From contig CAVTHA010000005.1 of the NCBI GenBank assembly GCA_963734435.1, positions 1 through 64,000 of the forward strand: 64,000 bases of DNA. Direction: 5' to 3'. The translations under genes and the position numbers were made by a program. Below the pieces are notes generated by a model. It had not been told where the DNA came from. It saw only the letters and a program-made list of their open reading frames with translations, and ran no database searches. The first letter of the stretch is position 1. Each line of letters begins with the position of its first letter. Below are positions 53,489-61,262 of the stretch, in pieces. This DNA is from Bog-756 sp963734435. Lineage in GTDB: Bacteria > Actinomycetota > Acidimicrobiia > Acidimicrobiales > RAAP-2.

Positions 53489-54415
53489 GTGCCGGAGCCC
53501 CTGTGCCTGCTGACTGTCCATGCCCACCCCGACGACGAGTCCTCGAAGGGCGCCGGAACCGTCGCCCGCTGCCACGCCGAGGGCATCCACACCGTGCTGG
53601 TCTGCTGCACCGGTGGCGAGGAGGGAGACATCCTCAACCCCGCCCTCGACACCCCCGAGGTGCGCGCCCGCCTTCCGGAGCTGCGGATGGAGGAGCTGGC
53701 CAAGGCCACTGAGATCATCGGCTACGACGAGGTCGTCATGCTGGGCTATCGCGACTCGGGGATGCCCGGCTCGGAGTCCAACGCCCATCCGAACTCGTTC
53801 GCCCAGGCTCCCCTGGACGAGGCGGTCGGCCGGCTCGTGGCCATCGTTCGCCGCACGCGGCCCCAGGTCATGGTGATCTACGGGGACGAGCAGTCCGGGT
53901 ACCCCCATCCCGACCACCTGCGGGTCCACGAGGTGGGCGTGGCTGCGTTCGAGGCGACCGGCGACCCGGACCGCTACCCTGACGCCGGTCGGCCGTGGCA
54001 GCCCAAGAAGCTCTATTACACGGTGTTCTCTGCCGCCCGCTTCCGGGAGATCCACCAGAAGTTCGAGGAGTTGGGGCTCGAGTCGCCCTTCGACGAGGAG
54101 TGGCGCAAGCGGTGGGAGGACGTCCCGCCCGACCCCATCTCCACCTCCATCGACATCTCGGACTTCGCCGACGTGCGGCGAGAGGCGCTGTTGGCCCACG
54201 CCACGCAGGTCGACCCCAACTCGCGCTTCTGGTTCGGCCTGCCTCCCGAGGTCATGCGGTCGATCCACCCGGTCGACGACTACCGGCTGGCGGCCGTGGC
54301 GGGGCCGGACGGGATCGAGCGCGTTCCCCCGATTCCCGAAGGCAGAGGGCTGGGCGGGGGCGTCGAGACCGACCTGTTCGCCGGCCTCCGCGACGATGTA
54401 GAGGTGGCTGGGTGA
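53489..54415 (+). CDS. mca: Mycothiol S-conjugate amidase
   Basis: Hydrolyses mycothiol conjugates of toxins to a mercapturic acid and GlcN-Ins. About 308 residues of the PIG-L/LmbE zinc fold: LLTVHAHPDDESSKGAGTVA (zinc ligands and catalytic Asp), VLVCCTGGEEGDILNP, VVMLGYRDSGMPGSES, VIYGDEQSGYPHPDHLRVHE (third ligand) and HATQVDPNSRFWFGLPPE, a segment characteristic of Mca over MshB. The start is taken as GTG 53489 (PEPLCLLTVHAHPDDE); GTG 53450 would add 13 residues and lie closer to pspA. It implies that the organism makes mycothiol. Confidence 0.93.
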   Translation: MPEPLCLLTVHAHPDDESSKGAGTVARCHAEGIHTVLVCCTGGEEGDILNPALDTPEVRARLPELRMEELAKATEIIGYDEVVMLGYRDSGMPGSESNAHPNSFAQAPLDEAVGRLVAIVRRTRPQVMVIYGDEQSGYPHPDHLRVHEVGVAAFEATGDPDRYPDAGRPWQPKKLYYTVFSAARFREIHQKFEELGLESPFDEEWRKRWEDVPPDPISTSIDISDFADVRREALLAHATQVDPNSRFWFGLPPEVMRSIHPVDDYRLAAVAGPDGIERVPPIPEGRGLGGGVETDLFAGLRDDVEVAG

Positions 54416-54419
54416 CCAG

Positions 54420-54806
54420 GTGACGGGCTGGCTGTCGGAGGAGTGGTTCGACCGGGCCCGCGAGATCTGGCCCGATGCGCCCGGGCCCGGCGGGTTGTCG
54501 GGGCGGGTGCAGTGTGAGATCACCGGCGGCCCGGACGGAGATGTCTCGTGTTACTGGGTCTTCGAGGACGGCCGGCTCGAATCGGGCTCGCTGGGCCGGC
54601 TCGGCGACGCCGACGTGACCCTCACCGTGACCTGGCCTGACGCCGTTGCCGTCCAGCGGGGAGAGCTCGACCCGAACGTTGCCTTCATGCAGGGGCGGAT
54701 GAAGGTGACCGGTTCGATGGGCGTGATGACCCACCTGTTGTCCCGGGCACATTCCCCCGAGTGCCGGGATTTGCGCCAACAGATGGCCGGTCTCAGCGGG
54801 TGGTGA
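54420..54806 (+). CDS. SCP2 sterol-binding-domain protein
   Basis: 128 residues: LSEEWFDRAREIWPDAPGPG, VSCYWVFEDGRLESGSLGRL, DADVTLTVTWPDAVAVQRGE and NVAFMQGRMKVTGSMGVMTH, the SCP2-like fold that binds lipids or acyl-CoA. GTG 54420 lies four bases after the mca stop, so the two are probably co-transcribed. Its end overlaps the convergent next gene by 14 bases. Confidence 0.85.
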   Translation: MTGWLSEEWFDRAREIWPDAPGPGGLSGRVQCEITGGPDGDVSCYWVFEDGRLESGSLGRLGDADVTLTVTWPDAVAVQRGELDPNVAFMQGRMKVTGSMGVMTHLLSRAHSPECRDLRQQMAGLSGW

Positions 54807-55533
54807 CCGTCGTGATAAGACCCGATCCGGTCCCGCCGAGGTAGGGGAGGTGGATGGCGCCCGCGCTCTGCAGCAGGATGAGGGTGACCGCGGTGACGAT
54901 GAACACGACCAGGGCCACCGTCAGGTAGGGCCGGGCCTTCGTCCACCGCGACACCGGGGGACGTGATCGGCTCCCCTGTCTTCGATCATTGCCGCGCCGG
55001 GGCCTGGCCACCAGTGTCACCGAGGGCACACCGGACAATCCTTGGTGCCGGACGGCGAAATCGGTGATCCGGTTGGACAGCTCCGTGGCGTCGGCGCCGG
55101 GGCGGAGGAAACGGTATGTCCCGAACGGTGTCTGGACGGCGATGACCGCGCCCGGATCCGCCCGGGGGAGGGGTCGACCGGTGGGCACCGGCCGAGCGGG
55201 CTTCTGCCAAGAGCCGGCACCGTCCGGCCGGGGCTGCGGCGTCACCCACCAGGCTGGGACGACTCCGCCCGACCACCGCTCGACCACATGAGCCGAGACC
55301 GCCGACCACGGGAGGATGCGCGTCCCGCTGCCTGGCGTCCGCTCCACGCCGATGCCCTCGTCGGTGAAGACGATGGCCTGGATGGCCACCGGGTCATTGC
55401 CGGCCGAGTCGAAGAGGATGAGATCGTCGAGGCGCAACTGGGGACTAGACGGTGCTGGGGTGGCCACCGGAGCGATCAGATCGCCCGCGTTCCTCGGTCT
55501 CGACTGTCGTCCGTCGGCCACGGTGTCTCCCAT
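54793..55533 (-). CDS. PH-like domain protein with C-terminal membrane anchor
   Basis: 246 residues. LRLDDLILFDSAGNDPVAIQ, AIVFTDEGIGVERTPGSGTR, ILPWSAVSAHVVERWSGGV and FGTYRFLRPGADATELSNRI give an all-beta, PH/GRAM-like pattern; a basic linker (DRRQGSRSRPPVSRW) leads to a single transmembrane helix (about 214-235, YLTVALVVFIVTAVTLILLQ). No family was firmly recognised. Probably tethered to the cytoplasmic membrane with the domain inside. Confidence 0.6.
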   Translation of the reverse strand: MGDTVADGRQSRPRNAGDLIAPVATPAPSSPQLRLDDLILFDSAGNDPVAIQAIVFTDEGIGVERTPGSGTRILPWSAVSAHVVERWSGGVVPAWWVTPQPRPDGAGSWQKPARPVPTGRPLPRADPGAVIAVQTPFGTYRFLRPGADATELSNRITDFAVRHQGLSGVPSVTLVARPRRGNDRRQGSRSRPPVSRWTKARPYLTVALVVFIVTAVTLILLQSAGAIHLPYLGGTGSGLITTVTTR

Positions 55534-55723
55534 CCGAGGCTCAGGCTACTGGGGCCGCAACATCGGGCCGGTGCTTTTCACGGCTGTCCGCGAGCTCATT
55601 GACCCGGCCGTGGGCACCGCGCAGGCCGGGCCTCGTGCGCACCGCCCCGTCCCACACGGGGCCTCCGATCCTCGGCGAAGGTCCGGAGGGCCCGGATTCA
55701 GGCCCGGGTTCGGGGTTCGGGTG

Positions 55724-56572
55724 TCAGACCTGGCGCAGGGTCTCGCGCCGCATCGCCTCGCGGAGCGGGCGGTATCCGATGGGGATGACGCCGGCTTCAG
55801 CAATGGCACGGTCGAGCCCACGGTCAGCCACCAGCAGCACGTGGTCGGCTACTCGTTGCCTCCATCCGGTGTCGATGGCCCGCAGCTCGGGCGTGTCGAC
55901 GGCCGGCCGGAGGGTCACCTCGGTGATCCCTGGCTCCAGGCCGGCCAGCAGTTGGACGAAGGCTTCCCGGATCCCGAGGGTGGGGAGGGTGGCGAACCGA
56001 TCGGCGAACAGGACCCCCTCTTCGGCAGCCAGCCGACGTACCGGGAACCCCACATTGGGCTCGGCCTCCACTCCCAGGAGACGCAGGGGCAGCGTGAAGT
56101 CCACGGCCAGCTCGAGGTAGACGTCGAAGAACTCAGGACGGAGGAGCAGTGCGTCCAGGTGGGCATCGAGGTGGCTGATGTCGAAGCCCCACAGGACGGC
56201 CCGTTCGATCTGGGCTCGGCACTCGCGGCGGACCTCGTCGATGTCTGCGTGGTCCCAGACGTCTGACAGTGTGCGGGGAAACCCGCCGTCCCCGTCCAGC
56301 AACGACGGGGCTTGGGTGATCGGCCCCCAGCGATACAGGTTGTGCTCGGCGTTGAGGGTGAGCCGGACTCCGACGTCCTCCCCGCGGAACCGGGAGGCCG
56401 ACTCGCGGGCCCAGGGTGCCGGCACGATGAGCGAGGCACTGGTGCCGATGCCGTCACGGAGGGACTCGTAGACACCAACCGTTGCGGCATGACAGAAGCC
56501 GAGATCGGCGCAATTGACGATGAGCAGCTTGGCTTCGGGCCCGTATCCGAGGCGCTCGGCAACAGTCGGCAC
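55724..56572 (-). CDS. YdjC/ChbG-like carbohydrate deacetylase
   Basis: 282 residues. LLIVNCADLGFCHAATVGVY carries the D-D/D-L metal aspartate region (N-A-D-D in typical members, C-A-D-L here), VRLTLNAEHNLYRWGPI has a T-L-N-A-E-H where the family has LHL(T/N)xEG, and ISHLDAHLDALLLRPEFFDV the metal-binding histidines. Related proteins deacetylate chitooligosaccharides or other N-acetylated sugars; the changed first Asp makes activity uncertain. The last residues include IPIGYRPLREAMRRE. Confidence 0.75.
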   Translation of the reverse strand: MPTVAERLGYGPEAKLLIVNCADLGFCHAATVGVYESLRDGIGTSASLIVPAPWARESASRFRGEDVGVRLTLNAEHNLYRWGPITQAPSLLDGDGGFPRTLSDVWDHADIDEVRRECRAQIERAVLWGFDISHLDAHLDALLLRPEFFDVYLELAVDFTLPLRLLGVEAEPNVGFPVRRLAAEEGVLFADRFATLPTLGIREAFVQLLAGLEPGITEVTLRPAVDTPELRAIDTGWRQRVADHVLLVADRGLDRAIAEAGVIPIGYRPLREAMRRETLRQV

Positions 56573-56598
56573 TCACCCGACCGTAGCGTCCGTCGGGA

Positions 56599-56850
56599 TC
56601 AGGCGGCGCGCTCCGTCCGCTGGCGGCGACCGAGCGCGGCCTGGTCGCCGACGTCGACCGTAGTGCTCGCGGCGAGCTGGGCCCGGGCGGCGGCGATGCC
56701 TCGCTGTCCGACCTGGCGGGTGTGCTCGTCGAGCCGCCAGGTCGCCGTGGGTCCCTCTCCCTTCGGACCGCCGGCGGGGACGGCATCGTCGACCGGCAGC
56801 GGTAGTTCGGGCTGGGAGCTTCGACGTCGATACCTGCGAGCCGGTGCCAT
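56599..56850 (-). CDS. Small conserved actinobacterial-type protein
   Basis: 83 residues, MAPARRYRRRSSQPELPLPV at the N-terminus and ATWRLDEHTRQVGQRGIAAA with RAQLAAS in the core. The W-x-L-D-x-x-T-R-x-x-G-x-x-G-I-x-x-A-R pattern resembles short proteins of unknown function in other GC-rich actinobacteria. No membrane segment or enzyme motif. The ATG at 56850 is preferred over the one at 56916, which would overlap the divergent LLM gene. Confidence 0.6.
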   Translation of the reverse strand: MAPARRYRRRSSQPELPLPVDDAVPAGGPKGEGPTATWRLDEHTRQVGQRGIAAARAQLAASTTVDVGDQAALGRRQRTERAA

Positions 56851-56885
56851 GGGTACATCATGCCGGGAGGGTGTATTACGGAGGG

Positions 56886-57917
56886 ATGGCTGATCGAACA
56901 CCGGGGGTGCTGTCACCGGCCCGATTCGGGATCACCATCCCTTTCGACGGGGTGGCGCTCGCCGATCACCGCAGGTGGTATGAGGAATTGCTCCGCCTCG
57001 GCTACACCGACGCCTGGTCGGCCGAGACCGACGGCTCCGACGGGTTCACCCCGTTGGCCCTGGCATCCGCCTGGACCCCGGACTTGCAGTTGGGCGTGGC
57101 CATCATCCCCGTCTACACCCGCGGACCCGCCTTGCTGGCCCAGAGCGTGGCCGCCCTGGCAGAGGCGGCGCCGGGCCATTTCACCGTGGGGTTGGGGACT
57201 TCCTCCGACGTCATCGTGAGCCGCTGGAACGGCATCGGGTTCGACGAGCCGTACAAGCGCGCCCGGGACACCATCCGCTTCCTCAGGTCGGCGCTCGCCG
57301 GGGAGAAGGTGGACGGCGCCTTTGACACCTTCAATGTCCGGGGGTTCCGGCTCGCCAGACCAGTCGAGCACCCGCCGCCGATCTTCCTCGCCGCTTTGCG
57401 GCCGGGCATGTTGCGGCTCGCCGGCCGTGAGGCCGACGGGGTGATCCTCAACTGGCTGTCGGCCGAGGACGTGGCCACCGTGAAGCCGGAGCTGGGTGCC
57501 GACATCCCGGCGGCCGCCCGTATCTTCGTGTGCCCCTCGGAGGATACCGAGGCGGTTCGGGCCATCGGCCGGCGCATGATCGCCGCTTATCTCAACGTGG
57601 GTGTCTACGCCGCGTTCCACCGGTGGCTCGGGCGAGGACCGGACCTCGAGCCGATGTGGTCGGCTTGGCAGGCCGGCGACCGGAAGGGGGCAGTGGCTGC
57701 CATCCCCGACGAGGTGGTCGATGCACTCGTGGTCCACGGTTCCTACGACGAATGCCGGGCCCACGTCGGCCGTTACGTGGCCAACGGGATCGACATACCG
57801 GTGATGGCGGTGATCCCACTCGGTGTCCCGCTGGAGGACGCCGTGGCCGGGCTGGCCCCGCCGTGGGACCTAGATCACGCCCCGGCGTCACGAACGGCAG
57901 GTCAGTCGACCCGGTAG
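56886..57917 (+). CDS. LLM-class flavin-dependent oxidoreductase
   Basis: 343 residues of the luciferase-like TIM barrel: RFGITIPFDGVALADHRRWY, GYTDAWSAETDGSDGFTPLA, TPDLQLGVAIIPVYTRGPAL, LAEAAPGHFTVGLGTSSDVI and LAALRPGMLRLAGREADGVI. Members use F420H2 or FMNH2; in actinobacteria with F420 this type is often F420-dependent, which is inferred here. ATG 56886 follows ACGGAGGG. The frame is open upstream to 56844, but the shorter form has the ribosome binding site. Overlaps purE by 16 bases tail to tail. Confidence 0.88.
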   Translation: MADRTPGVLSPARFGITIPFDGVALADHRRWYEELLRLGYTDAWSAETDGSDGFTPLALASAWTPDLQLGVAIIPVYTRGPALLAQSVAALAEAAPGHFTVGLGTSSDVIVSRWNGIGFDEPYKRARDTIRFLRSALAGEKVDGAFDTFNVRGFRLARPVEHPPPIFLAALRPGMLRLAGREADGVILNWLSAEDVATVKPELGADIPAAARIFVCPSEDTEAVRAIGRRMIAAYLNVGVYAAFHRWLGRGPDLEPMWSAWQAGDRKGAVAAIPDEVVDALVVHGSYDECRAHVGRYVANGIDIPVMAVIPLGVPLEDAVAGLAPPWDLDHAPASRTAGQSTR

Positions 57918-58396
57918 CGGGCCACGAGTTCGGCATCCTGGTCCCTGACCTGGTCGGCCAGGTCCTCGCCGAAGCGGGTCAGCTCCGACGCCAATCGGGG
58001 ATCGGACAGGGCCATGATCCTCACCGCCAACAGGGCGGCGTTACGAGCCCCGTTGACCGCCACCGTGGCCACCGGGATGCCCTTGGGCATCTGGACCATG
58101 GCAAGGAGGGAGTCGAGCCCGCCCAGATTGGCCAGCGCGATGGGCACACCGACGACGGGCAGTGGGGTGGCTGCGGCCACCACGCCCGCCAGGTGGGCCG
58201 CGCCACCGGCGGCGGCGATGATGACCTGGACGCCTTCATCAGCCGCGCCCCGGGCGAAGGCGATCGTGTCGTCAGGCGTCCGATGGGCCGAGAGGACCCG
58301 CACCTTGACACCGATGCCGAAGGATCGGAGCGTCTGGACGGCATCGTCCATGATCGATGCGTCGGATGAGCTTCCCATGATGATGGCGACTGACAT
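57902..58396 (-). CDS. purE: N5-carboxyaminoimidazole ribonucleotide mutase
   Basis: Converts N5-CAIR to CAIR in purine synthesis. 164 residues: VAIIMGSSSDASIMDDAVQT, VRVLSAHRTPDDTIAFARGA, VIIAAAGGAAHLAGVVAAAT, LPVVGVPIALANLGGLDSLL and MPKGIPVATVAVNGARNAAL, all class I PurE hallmarks with the catalytic His in SAHRT. No purK is visible in the window. ATG 58396, divergent from the second LLM gene. Confidence 0.96.
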   Translation of the reverse strand: MSVAIIMGSSSDASIMDDAVQTLRSFGIGVKVRVLSAHRTPDDTIAFARGAADEGVQVIIAAAGGAAHLAGVVAAATPLPVVGVPIALANLGGLDSLLAMVQMPKGIPVATVAVNGARNAALLAVRIMALSDPRLASELTRFGEDLADQVRDQDAELVARYRVD

Positions 58397-58573
58397 GCCC
58401 GCATTCTGCCTGACCTCGCCAGCGGGGTCATGTCCGAGTACGACGGCCCTGGACCTCTACCCGCTGGAGCGGTGGTGCGCTGCCCCGGGACGGCGGCCAA
58501 TACTGTTTGAGGCCTGGACCGACGCCCGACCAGGGGCGTGGCACCGTAGGGCTCGTGAAAGAGGGAGAAATTC

Positions 58574-59473
58574 GTGAAGATCGGCGTGTTGTTCGACACC
58601 GAGCAGTCCTTCGATCGGATGGTCGATCAGGTTGCGGCCATCCGCGATGCCGGGATCGAGTCGGCGTGGGCGTCCCAGATCTTCGGCTATGACGCGCTGA
58701 CCGCTCTGGCGGCCATCGGCCGGGAGGTCACCGGCATCGCATTCGGGACGGCCGTCGTGCCCACCTACCCCCGGCACCCGGTGATGCTGGCCGGGCAGGC
58801 CTTGACCGTCCAGGCCGCCACTGATGGGCGTCTGACCCTCGGCATCGGGCTCTCGCACCAGGTGGTCATCGAAAACGTCTTCGGGATGTCCTTCGAGCGT
58901 CCGGCCCGTCACATGCGCGAGTACCTGTCGATCCTGAACCCATTGCTCGAAGGCGAGCAGGCCAGTTTCACCGGCGACACGCTGAGGGCGTCGACGTTCG
59001 GCCCGCTGCAGATCCGGGCCTCCCCCCCGCCCGTACTGGTGGCGGCTCTGGGCAGTTCCATGCTCGGGATCGCCGGACGCATGGCCGCCGGGACGGTGAC
59101 CTGGATGACCGGACCGGCCACCATCGAATCTCACATCGTCCCCACCATCCGGGCCGCGGCCAGCGAGGCAGGCCGACCGGAGCCGCGGATCGCCGTCGGC
59201 CTGCCCGTGTGTGTGACCGGCGACGCCGCCGCCGCCCGGGCCAAGGCGTCGGAAACGTTCGTGATCTACGGGCACCTGCCCTCGTACCGGTCCATGCTCG
59301 ATCGAGAAGGGGCCGAGGGACCGGCCGATGTCGGCATCATCGGGACCGAAGCCGAGGTGAGGGCGCAAGTACGCCACCTGGCTGACGTCGGCGCCACCGA
59401 CTTCTGCGGAGCACCCTTCGGTTCAGCCGATGAGATCAGGGCATCGATCGCCGCTCTTGCCACACTGGTCTAA
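58574..59473 (+). CDS. LLM-class F420-dependent oxidoreductase
   Basis: 299 residues: MKIGVLFDTEQSFDRMVDQV, ASQIFGYDALTALAAIGREV, FGTAVVPTYPRHPVMLAGQA, TLGIGLSHQVVIENVFGMSF, ILNPLLEGEQASFTGDT and VLVAALGSSMLGIAGRMAAG, close to the actinobacterial family annotated as F420-dependent enzymes of Rv-type (MSMEG F420 families). Substrate unknown. GTG 58574 has AGAGGGAG upstream. The stop lies within a perfect 7-bp inverted repeat (59468-59494). Confidence 0.9.
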   Translation: MKIGVLFDTEQSFDRMVDQVAAIRDAGIESAWASQIFGYDALTALAAIGREVTGIAFGTAVVPTYPRHPVMLAGQALTVQAATDGRLTLGIGLSHQVVIENVFGMSFERPARHMREYLSILNPLLEGEQASFTGDTLRASTFGPLQIRASPPPVLVAALGSSMLGIAGRMAAGTVTWMTGPATIESHIVPTIRAAASEAGRPEPRIAVGLPVCVTGDAAAARAKASETFVIYGHLPSYRSMLDREGAEGPADVGIIGTEAEVRAQVRHLADVGATDFCGAPFGSADEIRASIAALATLV

Positions 59474-59494
59474 CTGTTTAGTAGATGGTTAGAC
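59468..59494. promoter_or_regulatory. AT-rich inverted repeat at the LLM gene end
   Basis: GTCTAAC (59468-59474) and GTTAGAC (59488-59494) are perfect 7-bp inverted copies around TGTTTAGTAGATG. The low GC content stands out. It could be a weak terminator hairpin or a palindromic regulator site; no T-tract follows. Confidence 0.45.
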
Positions 59495-59662
59495 TCTGAG
59501 TTCGAGGACGGGTTGCGGTCGGTCAGAGCCGATCTGGCCGAGGTCCCAGGGCGAATCAGCGCGAACCAGCGAGAACCAGCGAGACCCCTTCCACAGGTAG
59601 AGAGCCGGCGCCGCCCTCCGGCCAGGTGAGAGACCCTGGGGCCAGGTAGGAGTCAGACGGCC

Positions 59663-60271
59663 TCAGGAGCTGACGCGGGTGTACTTGAACTCGTTGAGCT
59701 CGGGCTGGTCGGTGATGAGCCCGATGACCCGGTCGATGGTGCGCTGGGCCAATTCCGCGTCGCCTTTCGGCCTGGTCATGAGCCGGACGAATACAGCTCG
59801 ATCCCCGACGATGAAGGTCGGGACTCCGAACACGGCCAGCTCGCCCACCACTCGCTCGTGCTCGTCCCGCACTGTCTTGGCCGGCCAGCCGGCGTCCACC
59901 TCGGCCAAGACGGCTCCGGAGTCAGCGCCTCCCCGCTCGAGAGCCTTGGCCACCACGGCCCGGTCACGGAGGTCCCCGCCATCGTCGTGTCGGGCCGAGA
60001 ACAGCGAGCGGTGAACTGGGCGGAAGAGCTCCGGGTAGCGATCCCTGACGACCACGCCGGCCGTCAAGGCCAACAGATCCGGCTGATGCGCCGGATCTTC
60101 CCAGGCGGGCGTGCTGCCGTCGGGAACGTGGGTCTGATTGAGGAAGAACGGGACAAAGGTCACGTCCCACGGGGCGCCGCCGTCCAGGCCGTCGAGAAGG
60201 TGCTCATGGCCGTTTCGGGCGAACGGGCAGCGGTAATCCCAGGTGACCGCAAATTTCGACGACTCGCTCAT
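59663..60271 (-). CDS. DsbA-family (thioredoxin-fold) protein with a single active-site Cys
   Basis: 202 residues. KFAVTWDYRCPFARNGHEHL has the DsbA/FrnE position but reads C-P-F-A instead of CxxC, so disulfide exchange by the usual mechanism is unlikely; FVPFFLNQTHVPDG, VVVRDRYPELFRPVHRSLFS, a helical insert and GVPTFIVGDRAVFVRLM (cis-Pro) follow, closer to FrnE or hydroxychromene-isomerase-like members. Cytoplasmic, with no signal peptide. ATG 60271 is chosen for its AGGAGGGG site; the frame is open to 60307. Confidence 0.82.
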   Translation of the reverse strand: MSESSKFAVTWDYRCPFARNGHEHLLDGLDGGAPWDVTFVPFFLNQTHVPDGSTPAWEDPAHQPDLLALTAGVVVRDRYPELFRPVHRSLFSARHDDGGDLRDRAVVAKALERGGADSGAVLAEVDAGWPAKTVRDEHERVVGELAVFGVPTFIVGDRAVFVRLMTRPKGDAELAQRTIDRVIGLITDQPELNEFKYTRVSS

Positions 60272-60507
60272 GACTGTGGAACCCCTCCTGTTCCTGTTCC
60301 ATTCCATTCAGGACGGGTAAACCCTGCCGGTCCACTCGCGGAACTTGCCGGTCCATTCGGCGGAACTGGTGGTCTCATGTGGCCCGGCCCTGCCTCCGTG
60401 CCGGGTGCCGGGGCCAGGGCGGTGCCGAGCCGGGGATGGCTGCGGAGGCGGGGCATGGGACCAGGGCGGCAACGGTGTCGAGCCGGGCATGGCTGGGGGA
60501 TGTTCAG

Positions 60508-60570
60508 GACGCCGAGGACGCCGAGGACGCCGAGGCCGACCCCGAGGACGCCGAGGACGCCGAGGACGTC
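60508..60570 (+). repeat. 9-bp tandem repeats beside the PAP2 stop
   Basis: Repeats of GACGCCGAG (three copies, a degenerate pair, then two or three more) run up to the PAP2 stop codon at 60569-60571. On the plus strand they encode DAEDAED in an open frame (60379-60597) that is otherwise not protein-like. Confidence 0.9.
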
Positions 60571-61249
60571 AGCGACCGCCTGAGACCGAACGGATGAGAC
60601 CGCGGCCGAACAGCCCGAGAGTGACGCCGATCACCGCGCCACCCACCACGTCGGAGGCGTGGTGGGCACGGAGATGTACCCGGCTGAGTCCGACCAGCGT
60701 GGCGCCGGAAAGGAGCCGCGTATTACCGGCCCGGTCGCCGGGGCGGCACATCACGGTGGCTGCGCAGAACGCGGCGAGGGTATGACCGCTCGGGAAGCTG
60801 CTGGTGGTGGGTTCCCTGACCGGGACGCCCCCCTCGCTCACCTTGAGCCCCGTTCGATCGGGCCTCGAGCGACCGATGGACCGTTTGAGGGTCGAATTGA
60901 CCAACCTGGACTCGACCCCGGCGACGGCCAGGGCGCGTATCGCCCTCGCCCGCTCCGGACCAGACCGGCGAGCCCGCCACGCGGTGATGGCTGCCCACAT
61001 GAGACCGTGGTCACCAAGCCCGGTGATGAGCTTGGCCGTTCCGTCGAGCGCCGGGCGCCCCCGGTGGGGCTCGAACCAGCTGTCGACCCGTTGATCGATG
61101 GAGTGAACCGAGCGTCGGAGGCCCGACCCGCGGTCGCCGTCGGCCAGTGGTCGGGCGACGGAGGGGCCGGCCTGGTCCGCCCCTGTAGGCCGGTCGGCCG
61201 GTCGTGGCGGTGCGGTGGCGGCTATGTCGTCCGGCAACTCCGTCACGAC
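60569..61249 (-). CDS. PAP2-superfamily phosphatase
   Basis: 226 residues. The three family motifs are clear: LKRSIGRSRPDR (KxxxxxxRP), SSFPSGHTLAAF (PSGH) and LSRVHLRAHHASDVVGG (SRxxxxxHxxxD). Hydrophobic segments are few, with one near the C-terminus (GAVIGVTLGLFG). The N-terminus is Pro/Asp-rich. It dephosphorylates lipid phosphates such as phosphatidate or undecaprenyl pyrophosphate. The start is GTG 61249, 13 bases after the nuclease stop, as the frame further upstream is antisense-like. Third gene of the operon hydrolase-nuclease-PAP2. Confidence 0.88.
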   Translation of the reverse strand, partial: VVTELPDDIAATAPPRPADRPTGADQAGPSVARPLADGDRGSGLRRSVHSIDQRVDSWFEPHRGRPALDGTAKLITGLGDHGLMWAAITAWRARRSGPERARAIRALAVAGVESRLVNSTLKRSIGRSRPDRTGLKVSEGGVPVREPTTSSFPSGHTLAAFCAATVMCRPGDRAGNTRLLSGATLVGLSRVHLRAHHASDVVGGAVIGVTLGLFGRGLIRSVSGGR

Positions 61250-61262
61250 GGGTCCGGCAACG

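Noticed and set aside
60379..60597. 72-residue plus-strand acidic DAE-repeat ORF
   Set aside because: No ribosome binding site, low complexity, and it overlaps the PAP2 3' end; better explained as a repeat tract.
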